Shown: piece by piece, positions 33,441-41,228 of the stretch
Layout: each line of letters opens with the position of its first letter
Position numbering within the stretch: position 1 is the first letter of the stretch
Assembly (NCBI RefSeq): GCF_001570565.1
Contig: NZ_BBXE01000014.1
Span: 124,001-188,000, forward strand
Source: Herbidospora yilanensis
Lineage (GTDB): Bacteria > Actinomycetota > Actinomycetes > Streptosporangiales > Streptosporangiaceae
Length of the DNA stretch: 64,000 nucleotides
Reading direction: 5' to 3'
The notes under the pieces: generated by a model
What the model saw: the letters and a program-made list of their open reading frames with translations, nothing else
Databases searched by the model: none
What the model was told of the DNA's origin: nothing
Translations under genes and position numbers: made by a program

Positions 33441-34718
33441 ATGTCTGTCATGTCGGAAGTCGTCCCGCTGCCATCCTTCGGCGAGGTTTTCTTTGACGCC
33501 CGAGGTCAGGACCGCGTTCTGCGGGTGACCTGGCACGAGGGCACCCTCGTTCTCAGTCTGTGGCGGGGCGAGATGTGCACCGCCAGTTTCCGCATGCCCA
33601 TGGACGACGTCGGCCGCCTTCTGGAGACCCTCCAGATCGGCTACGCCGAGGCCACCGGGCAGCCGACGGCCGGCCCCGACCAGCCCGGCACGGGCCCCTT
33701 CCCGGCGCCCGATCTCGGCGACTACCCGGGTGAATATCCCGGCACGGGGCAGTACTCGCGCCCGCCCGCCCCCGAGCAGCAGCCCATGGCGCCGCAGCAG
33801 CCGTTCCCGCCCTTCCCGCAGGAACAGCAGCCCATGCCGGTCGGCTACGACCCCGGCCCCTACCCCGAGGCCACCCCCGCCTACGGCCAGCCCGCGCCCG
33901 CGGCCCCGGCCGCGCTCGGCCCCAACGACGTGCTGGTCGCCCGGGGCGCCCCCGCGCGCGACCGCCTCGTCGCCGTCGACCAGCAGGCCCCGCCGCGTGA
34001 GCGGCCGCGCCGCCAGGCCCCGCAGCCCGACTTCCCGCCCTTCGAGGGGCAGGTCCCGGCCGAGCCGGTCTACCAGTTCCCGTCCCCGATCCCGGGACGC
34101 CCGGCCTACCAGTTCGACCCCGAGCCCGACGCCGAGGCGGCCCAGCACCAGCAGCAGCACTTCCCGGCCGACGTCTACCAGGCCGACGCGCCGGTCTACC
34201 AGACCGGGAGCTACCAGCCCCAGCAGATCCCGCAGCCGCCGATGCCGCCGCAGATGCCCCAGCAGCAGATGCCTCAGCAGCAGATGCCTCAGCAGCAGAT
34301 GCCTCAGCAGCAGATGCCTCAGCAGCAGATGCCTCAGCAGCAGATGCCGCAGCAGGCCTATCAGCAGTTCCCGCCGGAGCAGCGCCCCCACCTGGTCCAG
34401 GCGGCGCCGCCGTTCCCGCCGGAGCCGTTCGCGCAGGGCGATCCGCAGGCCTACCCGCAGGGCTACGCCCAGGGGGCCGTCTACTCCACCGACCCGTCGT
34501 TCCAGGTCCCGCCGGGGCAGCAGCAGTATCCGCCGCAGCAGTACGCCGACCCCCGCTACCAGCAGCAGCCGCCGCCGCAGCAGGGCGTCGACCCCAACGA
34601 CCCGCTGGGGCTCGGCCCGGTCTCGCGGCCCTACGTGGAGGGGCAGCAGCCGCCCATGTACTCCACGGGCGAGCGGGTCCGTCCCGAGGGCGCCGACGAA
34701 AGGCGTGACTGGAGCTAG
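33441..34718 (+). CDS. Protein with small N-terminal domain and Gln/Pro-rich disordered tail
   Basis: 425 aa. Residues ~5-70 form a compact domain (VVPLPSFGEVFFDARGQDRV, RGEMCTASFRMPMDDVGRL) seen in other actinobacteria without known function. The rest is disordered and rich in Pro, Gln and Tyr, including six exact QQQMP units at residues ~274-303. Such tails often mediate phase separation or protein binding. ATG with AAAGG 5 nt upstream; a TAGGGT element at 33393-33398 predicts a ~36-nt leader. It ends 28 nt before the antiporter gene. Confidence 0.8.
   Translation: MSVMSEVVPLPSFGEVFFDARGQDRVLRVTWHEGTLVLSLWRGEMCTASFRMPMDDVGRLLETLQIGYAEATGQPTAGPDQPGTGPFPAPDLGDYPGEYPGTGQYSRPPAPEQQPMAPQQPFPPFPQEQQPMPVGYDPGPYPEATPAYGQPAPAAPAALGPNDVLVARGAPARDRLVAVDQQAPPRERPRRQAPQPDFPPFEGQVPAEPVYQFPSPIPGRPAYQFDPEPDAEAAQHQQQHFPADVYQADAPVYQTGSYQPQQIPQPPMPPQMPQQQMPQQQMPQQQMPQQQMPQQQMPQQQMPQQAYQQFPPEQRPHLVQAAPPFPPEPFAQGDPQAYPQGYAQGAVYSTDPSFQVPPGQQQYPPQQYADPRYQQQPPPQQGVDPNDPLGLGPVSRPYVEGQQPPMYSTGERVRPEGADERRDWS
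34260..34349 (+). repeat. 15-bp tandem repeat (QQQMP)
   Basis: Six consecutive copies of CAGCAGCAGATGCCT (the last ends in G). Near-identical copies point to recent slippage and probable length variation among strains. Confidence 0.95.
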
Positions 34719-34731
34719 TCGTTGAGGGACA

Positions 34732-34737
34732 TACGAT
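34732..34737 (+). promoter_or_regulatory. -10 element TACGAT before the antiporter gene
   Basis: Hexamer 6 nt before TTG 34744 and 9 nt before ATG 34747. The mRNA would start at or within a few bases of the start codon. Confidence 0.45.
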
Positions 34738-34746
34738 GACCGCTTG

Positions 34747-36333
34747 ATGGAAGCGATCACAATTCTCCAGTTGCTGGCCCTCCCCGCCGGTGCTCTCGCG
34801 GTCTCCGCGCTGGCCCGGCGGATGGACTGGAATGTCCCTCTGCTTCTCGTACTCGCCGGGTTGATCGCGTCGATCCTCCCGTTCGTGCCCGAATACGAAC
34901 TGAGCTCGGAGATCGTGCTCTTCGTGTTCCTCCCCCCGCTCCTCTACTCGGCCGCCCTCGACAGCTCCTACCTGCGGCTCCGTGACGTGAAGCGGCCGGT
35001 CATGCTGTTGTCGATCGGGCTGGTGCTGTTCAGCACGGCCGTGGTCGCCTCGGTGACCTACCTGCTCGTGCCCGAGCTGACCATCCCGGCGGCGATCGCC
35101 TTCGGCGCGATCGTGGCCCCGCCCGACGCCGTGGCGGCCGTGGCCGTCGGGCGCAAGCTGGGCCTGCCCCGCCGGGTCATGACCGTGCTGATCGGCGAGA
35201 GCCTGTTCAACGACGCCACCGCGCTGACCGCCTACCGGGTCGCGATCGGGGTGATCGCCGGCGGCGGGGTGAGCTTCCTCGCGGCGGGCGGGCAGTTCCT
35301 GTACGCGGCCGGCGTCGGCCTGGGCATCGGCCTGGCCATCGCCTACGCCGCGGGCAAGATCCTGACCCGGATCTCCGACGCCCTGGTGGCCAACTCGATC
35401 TCGCTGCTGGTGCCCTGGGGCGCCTACCTGGCGGCGGAGGTCGTGCACGCCTCGGGTGTGATCTCCGTGGTCGTGGTGGGCATCTACCTCGGCCACCAGA
35501 TGAGCCGCACCTCCTACGGGACCCGGCTGCTGTCGGCCGCCGTGTGGCAGGTGATGGACTTCCTGCTGGAGGGCATCGTCTTCGCCCTGATCGGGCTCCA
35601 GCTGCTCCCGCTGATCGCCGGGCTGGAGGGCTACGAGCCCGCCACGGTCGCCATGTACGCCCTGGTGCTGTTCGGGGTGATGGTGCTGAGCCGGGTGGTC
35701 TGGATGGTGCCCAGCGTCTACCTGCCGAGGATCCTGTCGAAGAAGGTCCGGGCCAGGGAGCCCAAGGTGCCCTGGCAGAACGTGGCGACGCTGAGCTGGG
35801 CGGGGATGCGCGGCGTGGTGTCACTGGCGGCGGCCTTCGCGCTGCCCGCCGACGTGCCGCAGCGCGATCTGCTGCTGTTCCTGACCTTCGCCGTGGTGAT
35901 CGGCACCCTGGTCGTCCAGGGGTTGTCGTTCCCGTGGCTGATCCGCAAGCTCGGGATCTCCAACGAGCGCGAGCGGTTCGAAGACGACCTGTCGGAGGCC
36001 GCCGCCCAGCAGGCCGCCGCGGCGGCGGCCACGGCCCGGCTCGACGAGCTGGTGGCCGAAGGGGTGCTCGACATCCACGAGGAGGTCGTGCAGGGGCTGC
36101 GCGACCGGTCGGAGCGGGTGGCGCGGATGGCCTGGGAGCGGCTCGGCGGCGGCACCGGGCCCGAGGGCGAGGAGACGCCCGCGACCGTCTACCGGCGGTT
36201 GCGCCGGGAGATGCTCGCCGCCGAGCGGGCGGTCTTCATCAGGCTCCGCGACCAGCGCAGGATCGACGACGAGGTGCTGCGCCGGATCATGGCCGAGCTC
36301 GACTTCGAAGAGGCCACCCTGGAACGCGACTAA
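34747..36333 (+). CDS. Na+/H+ antiporter (CPA1/NhaP-like)
   Basis: Monovalent cation:proton antiporter of the CPA1 family (528 aa). About 12 membrane helices fill residues 1-415. The ion site includes APPDAVAA in one helix and GESLFNDATALTAYR, the conserved ND pair region, in another. A cytoplasmic tail of ~115 residues is helical, with an Ala-rich coiled coil (EAAAQQAAAAAATARLDEL). It exchanges internal Na+ for H+ in pH and salt control. ATG 34747 is preferred over TTG 34744. Its stop TAA overlaps the opposite-strand stop TAG of the UBP gene (CTAA). Confidence 0.93.
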   Translation: MEAITILQLLALPAGALAVSALARRMDWNVPLLLVLAGLIASILPFVPEYELSSEIVLFVFLPPLLYSAALDSSYLRLRDVKRPVMLLSIGLVLFSTAVVASVTYLLVPELTIPAAIAFGAIVAPPDAVAAVAVGRKLGLPRRVMTVLIGESLFNDATALTAYRVAIGVIAGGGVSFLAAGGQFLYAAGVGLGIGLAIAYAAGKILTRISDALVANSISLLVPWGAYLAAEVVHASGVISVVVVGIYLGHQMSRTSYGTRLLSAAVWQVMDFLLEGIVFALIGLQLLPLIAGLEGYEPATVAMYALVLFGVMVLSRVVWMVPSVYLPRILSKKVRAREPKVPWQNVATLSWAGMRGVVSLAAAFALPADVPQRDLLLFLTFAVVIGTLVVQGLSFPWLIRKLGISNERERFEDDLSEAAAQQAAAAAATARLDELVAEGVLDIHEEVVQGLRDRSERVARMAWERLGGGTGPEGEETPATVYRRLRREMLAAERAVFIRLRDQRRIDDEVLRRIMAELDFEEATLERD

Positions 36334-36587
36334 CCCATCACGTTGTCGATGAAGCACCACTTCCACGCCTCACCCGGTTCGAACGACTGCATGACCGGGT
36401 GATCGGTGTTCTTGTAGTGGGCGGTGGCATGCCGGCGGGGCGAGGAGTCGCAGCAGCCGATATGCCCGCAGTCAAGACATTTACGCAGGTGGACCCACCG
36501 GGTGCCCTCGCGCAGGCACTCCTCGCACCCCTGCGGGGAGGTCGGCTTCGGGTCCCCGGCGACCTGCAGATGTTCGCACATTCCCAT
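36330..36587 (-). CDS. UBP-type zinc-finger protein
   Basis: 85-aa protein made up almost entirely of a ubiquitin-protease-type zinc finger. Zn ligands are visible in MCEHLQV, CEECLREG, CLDCGHIGCCD and the His residues in RRHATAHYKNTDHPV. In eukaryotes this finger binds free ubiquitin C-termini; in bacteria its ligand is unknown. ATG 36587 is set by the -10 hexamer 7 nt upstream; ATG 36581 is also in frame. Tail-to-tail overlap with the antiporter is 4 bp. Confidence 0.9.
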   Translation of the reverse strand: MGMCEHLQVAGDPKPTSPQGCEECLREGTRWVHLRKCLDCGHIGCCDSSPRRHATAHYKNTDHPVMQSFEPGEAWKWCFIDNVMG

Positions 36588-36594
36588 GTGTTTG

Positions 36595-36600
36595 ATCGTA
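36595..36600 (-). promoter_or_regulatory. -10 element TACGAT of a leaderless promoter
   Basis: Minus-strand hexamer 7 nt before ATG 36587. Confidence 0.5.
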
Positions 36601-36669
36601 CGACGCCGCATCGGACACATTCCGACCTGCCCCTTTGTGATGGGGCGCTTAGGGCAGGTTCGCGTGCAT

Positions 36670-36675
36670 TAGGCT
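36670..36675 (+). promoter_or_regulatory. -10 element TAGGCT of a leaderless promoter
   Basis: Hexamer 7 nt before ATG 36683 of the lipoprotein gene. Confidence 0.5.
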
Positions 36676-36682
36676 CCAGGCC

Positions 36683-37072
36683 ATGCGACTCCTCCCTCTT
36701 GCCGCTGTCCCGCTTTCGCTCGTGCTGCTCACCGGTTGCGGCGAGCTCAACGAGATCACCGGGGCGATCGACAAGACGCAGCAGTGTATCCAGGCGGCCG
36801 GCATCGTGACCGAGACCGTCCAGAAGGTGACCGGCCTCGCGAGCGACCCGCAGGCGGTCGAGACGGCCCTCGCCGACGGCGCGAACAAGCTGGAGAACCT
36901 GGCCAACGACGCGGCCAACACGACCCTCGCCGAGGCGGCCAACGACATCGCGGCCAAGCTCGACTCCTTCGACATCCAGGACGCCAACGACGCCGTCGAC
37001 GCACTCCAGAAGCTGGCCGCCGACTCCGTCCAGTGGGCCGAGACCCTCACCTCCGCCTGCGCCGGGGAATAG
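36683..37072 (+). CDS. Small predicted lipoprotein
   Basis: 129 aa. Signal peptide with lipobox LLTGC, then a mature domain that is nearly all helix and rich in Ala, Asp and Asn, with a repeated AND-type pattern (LANDAANTTLAEAANDIAAKL). Three cysteines remain after the lipid cysteine (QQCIQ, SACAGE and the lipid site itself counted separately). No known family recognised. It probably forms a helical bundle at the outer face of the membrane. Followed directly by a strong terminator hairpin whose arm starts at the last base of the stop codon. Confidence 0.85.
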   Translation: MRLLPLAAVPLSLVLLTGCGELNEITGAIDKTQQCIQAAGIVTETVQKVTGLASDPQAVETALADGANKLENLANDAANTTLAEAANDIAAKLDSFDIQDANDAVDALQKLAADSVQWAETLTSACAGE

Positions 37073-37100
37073 CAATTCCGGCAAGACATGCCGGAATTGC
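37072..37100 (+). terminator. Strong hairpin terminator of the lipoprotein gene
   Basis: Perfect 12-bp stem GCAATTCCGGCA with its complement, 5-nt loop, beginning at the stop codon. No long U-tract, as usual for actinobacterial hairpin terminators. Confidence 0.75.
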
Positions 37101-37107
37101 GGTGAAA

Positions 37108-37113
37108 TATCCT
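37108..37113 (+). promoter_or_regulatory. -10 element TATCCT of a leaderless promoter
   Basis: Hexamer 7 nt before ATG 37121 of the first DUF202 gene. Confidence 0.55.
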
Positions 37114-37120
37114 TTTCGGT

Positions 37121-37453
37121 ATGGACGGCAAAGAACCGGACCCCCGGTTCACCCTGGCGAACGAACGCACCTATCTGACGTGGTTGAGCACCTCCCTCGC
37201 GTTGTGCGCCGGGGGAGTCGCCATGGCGGCGGTGCCGCCCGAGATCTTCGTCGCGTGGGTCCGCACCGCGCTCGCCGTCGTCCTGGTGCTGCTCTCGGCC
37301 ATGGCGGCGGCCTTCGCCTATCCGCGCTGGCGCAAGGTCCAGACGGCCCTGCGCCGCGCCGAACCCCTCCCGCCGCCGAGGCTCGCGCCCCTGTTCGGGT
37401 ACGGCGTGGCGGGCGTCGCCGTGCTGGCCCTGGTGCTGATCCTTGTCGGCTGA
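37121..37453 (+). CDS. DUF202 membrane protein (YidH-like)
   Basis: 110 aa with three membrane helices. The N-terminal DPRFTLANERTYLTWLSTSLAL matches the DUF202/YidH family (NERTxLxWxRT-type motif). Function unknown; related domains are found in vacuolar VTC proteins. A second DUF202 protein overlaps its 3' end by 11 bp, so the two are likely a heteromeric membrane pair, like YidH and YidG. Confidence 0.88.
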   Translation: MDGKEPDPRFTLANERTYLTWLSTSLALCAGGVAMAAVPPEIFVAWVRTALAVVLVLLSAMAAAFAYPRWRKVQTALRRAEPLPPPRLAPLFGYGVAGVAVLALVLILVG

Positions 37454-37766
37454 GACCTGGGACCCCGGCCTGCAGAGTGAACGCACTCGGCTGGCGTGGG
37501 TGCGCACCGCCACCGTGCTGGCGACCCTGGGGCTCGGCGGGGCGGGCGTGACCGCCCGTTACTCGGGCCACCCCGTGGCGATCGTGTTCTTCGGGGTCGC
37601 GGCGCTGCTGGGGGCGGTCACGCTGCTCCGTACGGGAAGGCGGTTCCGGCAGGTGCAGGAGGCGCTGCACCAGCAGCGCCCGTTCGAGCACGGCGGCGAC
37701 GCCCTGGTCCTGTGGGCCGGGGTGCTGGCGGCGGTGGTCGGAGCCTTCGTTTTCGTGGTCTTCTGA
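37443..37766 (+). CDS. Second DUF202 membrane protein (YidG-like)
   Basis: 107 aa, three membrane helices, with the family motif DPGLQSERTRLAWVRTATVLA. TTG 37443 is the only in-frame start before this motif and lies inside the upstream gene, so translation is coupled. Probably works together with the first DUF202 protein; no function is known. Confidence 0.85.
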   Translation: MSAETWDPGLQSERTRLAWVRTATVLATLGLGGAGVTARYSGHPVAIVFFGVAALLGAVTLLRTGRRFRQVQEALHQQRPFEHGGDALVLWAGVLAAVVGAFVFVVF

Positions 37767-37798
37767 CCCCTTTTGCCGGGCGGTGACCGTCCACTCCA

Positions 37799-37804
37799 TA
37801 ACGT
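37799..37804 (+). promoter_or_regulatory. -10 element TAACGT of a leaderless promoter
   Basis: Hexamer 7 nt before ATG 37812 of the frameshifted reductase gene. Confidence 0.5.
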
Positions 37805-37811
37805 GCTGGAT

Positions 37812-38772
37812 ATGCGTGCCATCGCCACCAGCGCCGCCGGCCTCGTCGACGTCGACGTGCCCGCGCCGACGCTCCGCCCGCACGACCTGCTCGTCCGGGT
37901 CGAGGCCGTCTTCGGTCAACCCCGTCGACGTGAAGATCGCCGCCGGCGCGGGCGACGGGCGCGTCCTGGGGTTCGATGCCGCCGGGACCGTCGTGGAGAC
38001 CGGGCCGGAGGCCACCGGGTTCGACGTCGGCGACGAGGTCTACTACGCCGGCGACGTCACCCGGCAGGGCGCGAACGCCGAACTCCACGCCGTCGACGCG
38101 CGCATCGTCGGGCACCGGCCCCGGAGCCTGTCGGTGGCCCAGTCCGCCGCCGTGCCGCTGACCACGATCACGGCCTGGGAGTCGCTCTTCACCCACCTCG
38201 GGGCGCACGCGGAGACCACGGGCACGCTGCTCGTCGTCGGGGCGCCCGGCGGGGTGGGCTCGATGCTCGTGCAGCTCGCCAAGCAGTTGACGTCGCTGCG
38301 GGTGATCGGCACGGCCGCGCGGGGCGAGACCCACGACTGGGTGACCCGGCTGGGCGCCGACGCGACCGTCGACCGCCACACGCTCGTCGAGTCGGTCAAG
38401 GCCCTGGCGCCCGACGGGGTCGAGGCGGTGTTCTCGCCGTTCTCCGAGGGCAACATCGAGGCCTACGCCGAGATCGTCAAGCCGTTCGGGCACGTCGTGG
38501 CCATCGACGACCACCATCCCGACCTGTTCCCGCTCAAGTCGAAGAGCATCGCCTGGCACTGGGAGTTCATGTTCACCCACGCCATGTACGAGACCCCCGA
38601 CATGGACAGCCAGGGACGCCTGCTCGAGGAGGCCGCCGCCCACTTCGACGCGGGCCGCCTGCGCTCGACGCTGACCACCGAGATCGACGACTTCACCGCC
38701 GCCGGGCTGCGCCGGGCCCACGAGATGGTCGGCGCCGGGTCGGCGATCGGCAAGGTCGTCGTGCGGCGCTAG
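37812..38772 (+). pseudogene. Frameshifted zinc-type alcohol dehydrogenase/quinone reductase
   Basis: Member of the MDR (medium-chain dehydrogenase/reductase) quinone-reductase group. The first frame gives MRAIATSAAGLVDVDVPAPT and DLLVRVEAV to ~37910; the sequence then continues in the next frame as SVNPVDVKIAAGAGDGRVLG to the end. One extra T at 37911-37912 explains the switch exactly (VEAV-SVNPVDVK is the family consensus). The NADPH fold follows (VVGAPGGVGSMLVQLAKQL). Either a recent null mutation or a sequencing error; no slippery sequence supports programmed shifting. Stop TAG overlaps the opposite-strand stop as CTAG. Without the shift the enzyme would be intact, ~320 aa. Confidence 0.85.
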
Positions 38773-39884
38773 TCGCTCGTGGCGGCGGCGATGGTCTCGG
38801 CGACCTCGACGGCGCGTTCGGTCTCTTCCTTGGCGAAGCGCTCGGCGTCGAGCCTCTCGGCGATCTCCTCGTCCTGGCGCATCAGGTCGTCGAGGTTCTG
38901 GCCGGCCATGTCGAGCACGCCCATGTCGACGTAGGCCTGCTGGAGCCGGGGGCTCCACAGGCCGATGTCCTTCACGCACGGCACGATGCGGCTGAACAGC
39001 AGCGAGCGGAACAGGCGCAGGTAGTGCGACTCGTCGACCAGCCTGTGGGCCTCTTCGACCTCGGTCTTCGACAGGCCCAGTGCCTCCCACTGCTCCCGGC
39101 CGCGCAGCCGGTCGCGCATCAGCCAGCAGCCCTCGATCACGAAGTCCTCGCGCTCGCGGCGTTCGGCCTCGGACAGGCCGGCGTAGTAGTCGCGCAGGGC
39201 CATGCGGCCGAAGGCGACGTGGCGGGCCTCGTCCTGCATGACGTAGGCGAGGATCTGCTTCGGCAGGGGCTTGGTGGTGATGTCGCGCATGACGCCGAAG
39301 GCGGCCAGGGCCAGGCCCTCGATGAGGACCTGCATGCCCAGGTAGGGCATGTCCCAGCGCGAATCGCTCAGGGTCGAGTCGAGCAGCGACTTCAGGTGGG
39401 GGTTGATCGGGTAGGCCAGGCCCACCTTCTCCTGGAGGAAACGCGCGTAGGTCTCGGCGTGGCGGGCCTCGTCCATGGTCTGGGTGGCCGCGTAGAACTT
39501 CGAGTCGAGGTCGGGCACCGACTCCACGATGCGCGCCGAGCAGATCATCGCGCCCTGTTCACCGTGGAGGAACTGGGAGAACTGCCAGGCGGCCCCGTGG
39601 CGGCGGACCTCCTTGCGGGTCTGGTCGTCCATGCGGTGCCACAGCGGGGAGTCGTAGATCGCGATGGTCTCGTCGGGGATGCCGAGCACGTCGTAGGGGT
39701 CGACCTCCAGGCCCCAGTCGACGCGCTTCACCGAGTCCCACTGCTTGTCCTTGCCCTTCTGGTAAAGGGCCAGCATGCGGTCGCGGCCGTCGTCGTACTC
39801 CCAGGTGAACCGGGCCGAGCCGGCCATCTGGACGTCCCAGGTCCGCATGTCCGCGGGGATGGTGTAGAGCTCGTGCGTGGACAC
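38769..39884 (-). CDS. Ferritin-like diiron protein
   Basis: 371 aa, R2-like/ferritin-like fold. Diiron ligands are visible as two E-DEARH pairs: Glu109 (FLHGEQGA) and Glu139/His142 (MDEARH), then Glu189 (VLIEGLAL) and Glu219/His222 (QDEARH). Such proteins include N-oxygenases, fatty-acid desaturase-like and R2-like ligand-binding oxidases; the reaction is unknown. GTG 39884 is supported by GGAGG 7 nt upstream. Faces a TetR gene, with a 15-bp palindrome between them, so it is probably repressed by it. The 3' stop is shared with the reductase gene (CTAG). Confidence 0.85.
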   Translation of the reverse strand: MSTHELYTIPADMRTWDVQMAGSARFTWEYDDGRDRMLALYQKGKDKQWDSVKRVDWGLEVDPYDVLGIPDETIAIYDSPLWHRMDDQTRKEVRRHGAAWQFSQFLHGEQGAMICSARIVESVPDLDSKFYAATQTMDEARHAETYARFLQEKVGLAYPINPHLKSLLDSTLSDSRWDMPYLGMQVLIEGLALAAFGVMRDITTKPLPKQILAYVMQDEARHVAFGRMALRDYYAGLSEAERREREDFVIEGCWLMRDRLRGREQWEALGLSKTEVEEAHRLVDESHYLRLFRSLLFSRIVPCVKDIGLWSPRLQQAYVDMGVLDMAGQNLDDLMRQDEEIAERLDAERFAKEETERAVEVAETIAAATSD

Positions 39885-39899
39885 GTGTGGGCCTCCCGT

Positions 39900-39914
39900 A
39901 CGTACGCTGTACGT
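39900..39914. promoter_or_regulatory. Candidate TetR operator ACGTAC-N3-GTACGT
   Basis: Perfect 6-bp inverted repeat around a 3-bp centre. It lies between the diiron gene start and its probable -35 TTGACC (39942-39947, minus strand), and next to the TetR gene, so it could control both directions. Confidence 0.65.
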
Positions 39915-39957
39915 CTCGACAGTGACACGCAGCTTACCGCCGGTCAATACTGGTCGC

Positions 39958-40590
39958 GTGCCACCGTTGAACCGCGGCCGGATCGTCGCCGCCGCCATCG
40001 ACCTGATCGAGCGCGAGGGCGCCGACGCCGTCTCCATGCGCCGGATCGCCGCCGATCTGGAGGTCGGCGTGATGTCGCTCTACAACCACGTGCCGAACAA
40101 GTCGGCCCTGCTCGACGCCGTGTCCGAGACGATCCTGTCGGAGGTCGAGTTCACCGACGACCCCGCCGCGCCGTGGACCGGCCGGGTGCGCATGCAGGCC
40201 CGCGCCTTCCGGCAGATCGCGCACACCCACCCCCGCTCGACCATGGTCGTGGTGAGCCGCCAGCTCAAGTCGGCGGCGGGCATGCTGCCGGTGGAGCGGG
40301 CGCTGTCGACGCTGCGCGAGGCGGGGTTCGGCGAGCGCGAGGCGGTGCAGATCTTCCGGGTCTTCATCGCGTACGTCATCGGCTCGCTCCTGCGCGAGGT
40401 CGGGGTCACCCCCACCTTCGCCCCCGTCCACGGGGCGATCCGGGCCGACGACGTCGATCCGGAGTTGTTCCCCGAGATCGGCGCGCTGGCCCCCCACCTG
40501 TCGGCCTGCGACCACGAGGCCGAGTTCGACTTCGGGCTCGACCTGCTCATCGAGGCCATCGCCGGACGGCTGGCCCAGCGCACCACCTGA
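39958..40590 (+). CDS. TetR-family regulator
   Basis: 210 aa. The N-terminal HTH (NRGRIVAAAIDLIEREGADA, then SMRRIAADLEVGVMSLYNHV) is typical of TetR, and the C-terminal part matches the TetR_C effector domain of the AcrR/TetR class. GTG 39958 has AATACT 6 nt upstream, a near-consensus -10, and no ribosome-binding site. The start lies 73 bp from the divergent diiron gene. It most likely represses that gene until a small ligand binds. Its stop codon is the first part of a four-copy 13-bp repeat. Confidence 0.92.
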   Translation: MPPLNRGRIVAAAIDLIEREGADAVSMRRIAADLEVGVMSLYNHVPNKSALLDAVSETILSEVEFTDDPAAPWTGRVRMQARAFRQIAHTHPRSTMVVVSRQLKSAAGMLPVERALSTLREAGFGEREAVQIFRVFIAYVIGSLLREVGVTPTFAPVHGAIRADDVDPELFPEIGALAPHLSACDHEAEFDFGLDLLIEAIAGRLAQRTT

Positions 40591-40637
40591 TCACCCGGCC
40601 TGATCACCCGGCCTGATCAACCGGCCTGATCATCGGG
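40586..40637. repeat. Four tandem 13-bp repeats with TGATCA core
   Basis: Units CCTGATCACCCGG at 40586, 40599, 40612 and 40625; the first two are identical, the others have one or two changes. The first contains the TetR stop codon. Each unit carries the palindrome TGATCA. A following hairpin terminator suggests the array lies in the 3' end of the mRNA. Confidence 0.9.
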
Positions 40638-40643
40638 CCCGCG

Positions 40644-40675
40644 ACGCCGCGCCGGGCGTGACCCGGGCGCGGCGT
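40644..40675. terminator. Bidirectional hairpin between TetR and transglycosylase genes
   Basis: Stem of 10 bp (ACGCCGCGCC with its complement) extended by GGG/CCC with a small bulge, in the space between two convergent genes. Confidence 0.65.
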
Positions 40676-40688
40676 GCCGTCCCCCGGA

Positions 40689-41129
40689 TCAGTACCAGTT
40701 GTGGGCCCGGAAGTGCCCCCAGGCCCCGCACGGCGAGCCGTACCGGCCCCTGATGTAGCCGATGCCCCAGCGGATCTGCGTCCTGGGGTTCACCCGCCAG
40801 TCCCAGCCCGCCCGGGCCATCTTGTCGCCGGGGAACGCCTGCGGGATCCCGTACGCGCCCGACCAGCGGTTGCGCGCCTTGTGGTTCCAGTTGCTCTCGC
40901 GTGTCCACAGGCTGTCGAGGCAGCGGAACTCCCGGCGCGCCCAGTCGCGGCGGCTGATCAGGCGGTGGGCGTACATCTTGCTGCTCGCCTTGATCGAGGG
41001 TGCGGCCCGCCGTTTCCAGGTGTGGCCGTCATGCCCGTTCGCGCAGGCGGAGGCGGGGGTGGCCCCGGCGAGCGCGGCGAACGCGAGCATGGCCGCGACG
41101 GTGCCGCGACGTGCGCTGATGCTGTCCAA
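40689..41129 (-). CDS. Secreted lytic transglycosylase-like protein
   Basis: 146 aa with a signal peptide (AAMLAFAALAGATPASA) and an SLT-type transglycosylase core. The catalytic glutamate is probably in LWTRESNWN, followed by SGAYGIPQA and WRVNPRTQIRWGIGYIRGRYGSPCGAW, typical of actinobacterial muralytic enzymes related to Rpf and GEWL folds. It cuts peptidoglycan outside the cell. TTG 41129 is chosen because AAGGA lies 5 nt upstream. The leader upstream contains two GC-rich hairpins; no c-di-AMP (ydaO) riboswitch signature was found although these genes often carry one. Confidence 0.88.
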   Translation of the reverse strand: MDSISARRGTVAAMLAFAALAGATPASACANGHDGHTWKRRAAPSIKASSKMYAHRLISRRDWARREFRCLDSLWTRESNWNHKARNRWSGAYGIPQAFPGDKMARAGWDWRVNPRTQIRWGIGYIRGRYGSPCGAWGHFRAHNWY

Positions 41130-41162
41130 ATCGGTCCTTGTCGTCGGGTCGCGTGCGGTCGT

Positions 41163-41228
41163 CAGGGGCGGACCCCTGCTTCCGGCACGCCCATGGCTCG
41201 GGCGCACCGGTCCGCGCGGCCGGACCGG
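41163..41228 (-). promoter_or_regulatory. Two hairpins in the transglycosylase leader
   Basis: Stem CAGGGG-CGGA-CCCCTG at 41163-41178 and stem CCGGTCCG-N6-CGGACCGG at 41207-41228. A structured leader of ~100 nt is implied, but the sequence fits no riboswitch family I know. Confidence 0.4.

Noticed and set aside
37905-37920. Programmed ribosomal frameshift in the reductase gene
   Set aside because: No slippery heptamer, stimulatory hairpin or conserved overlap; a single inserted T explains the event.
37773-40616. Long plus-strand frame of ~947 codons across the reductase and diiron genes
   Set aside because: It contains the first part of the reductase only, then runs antisense to the diiron gene with no protein-like features.
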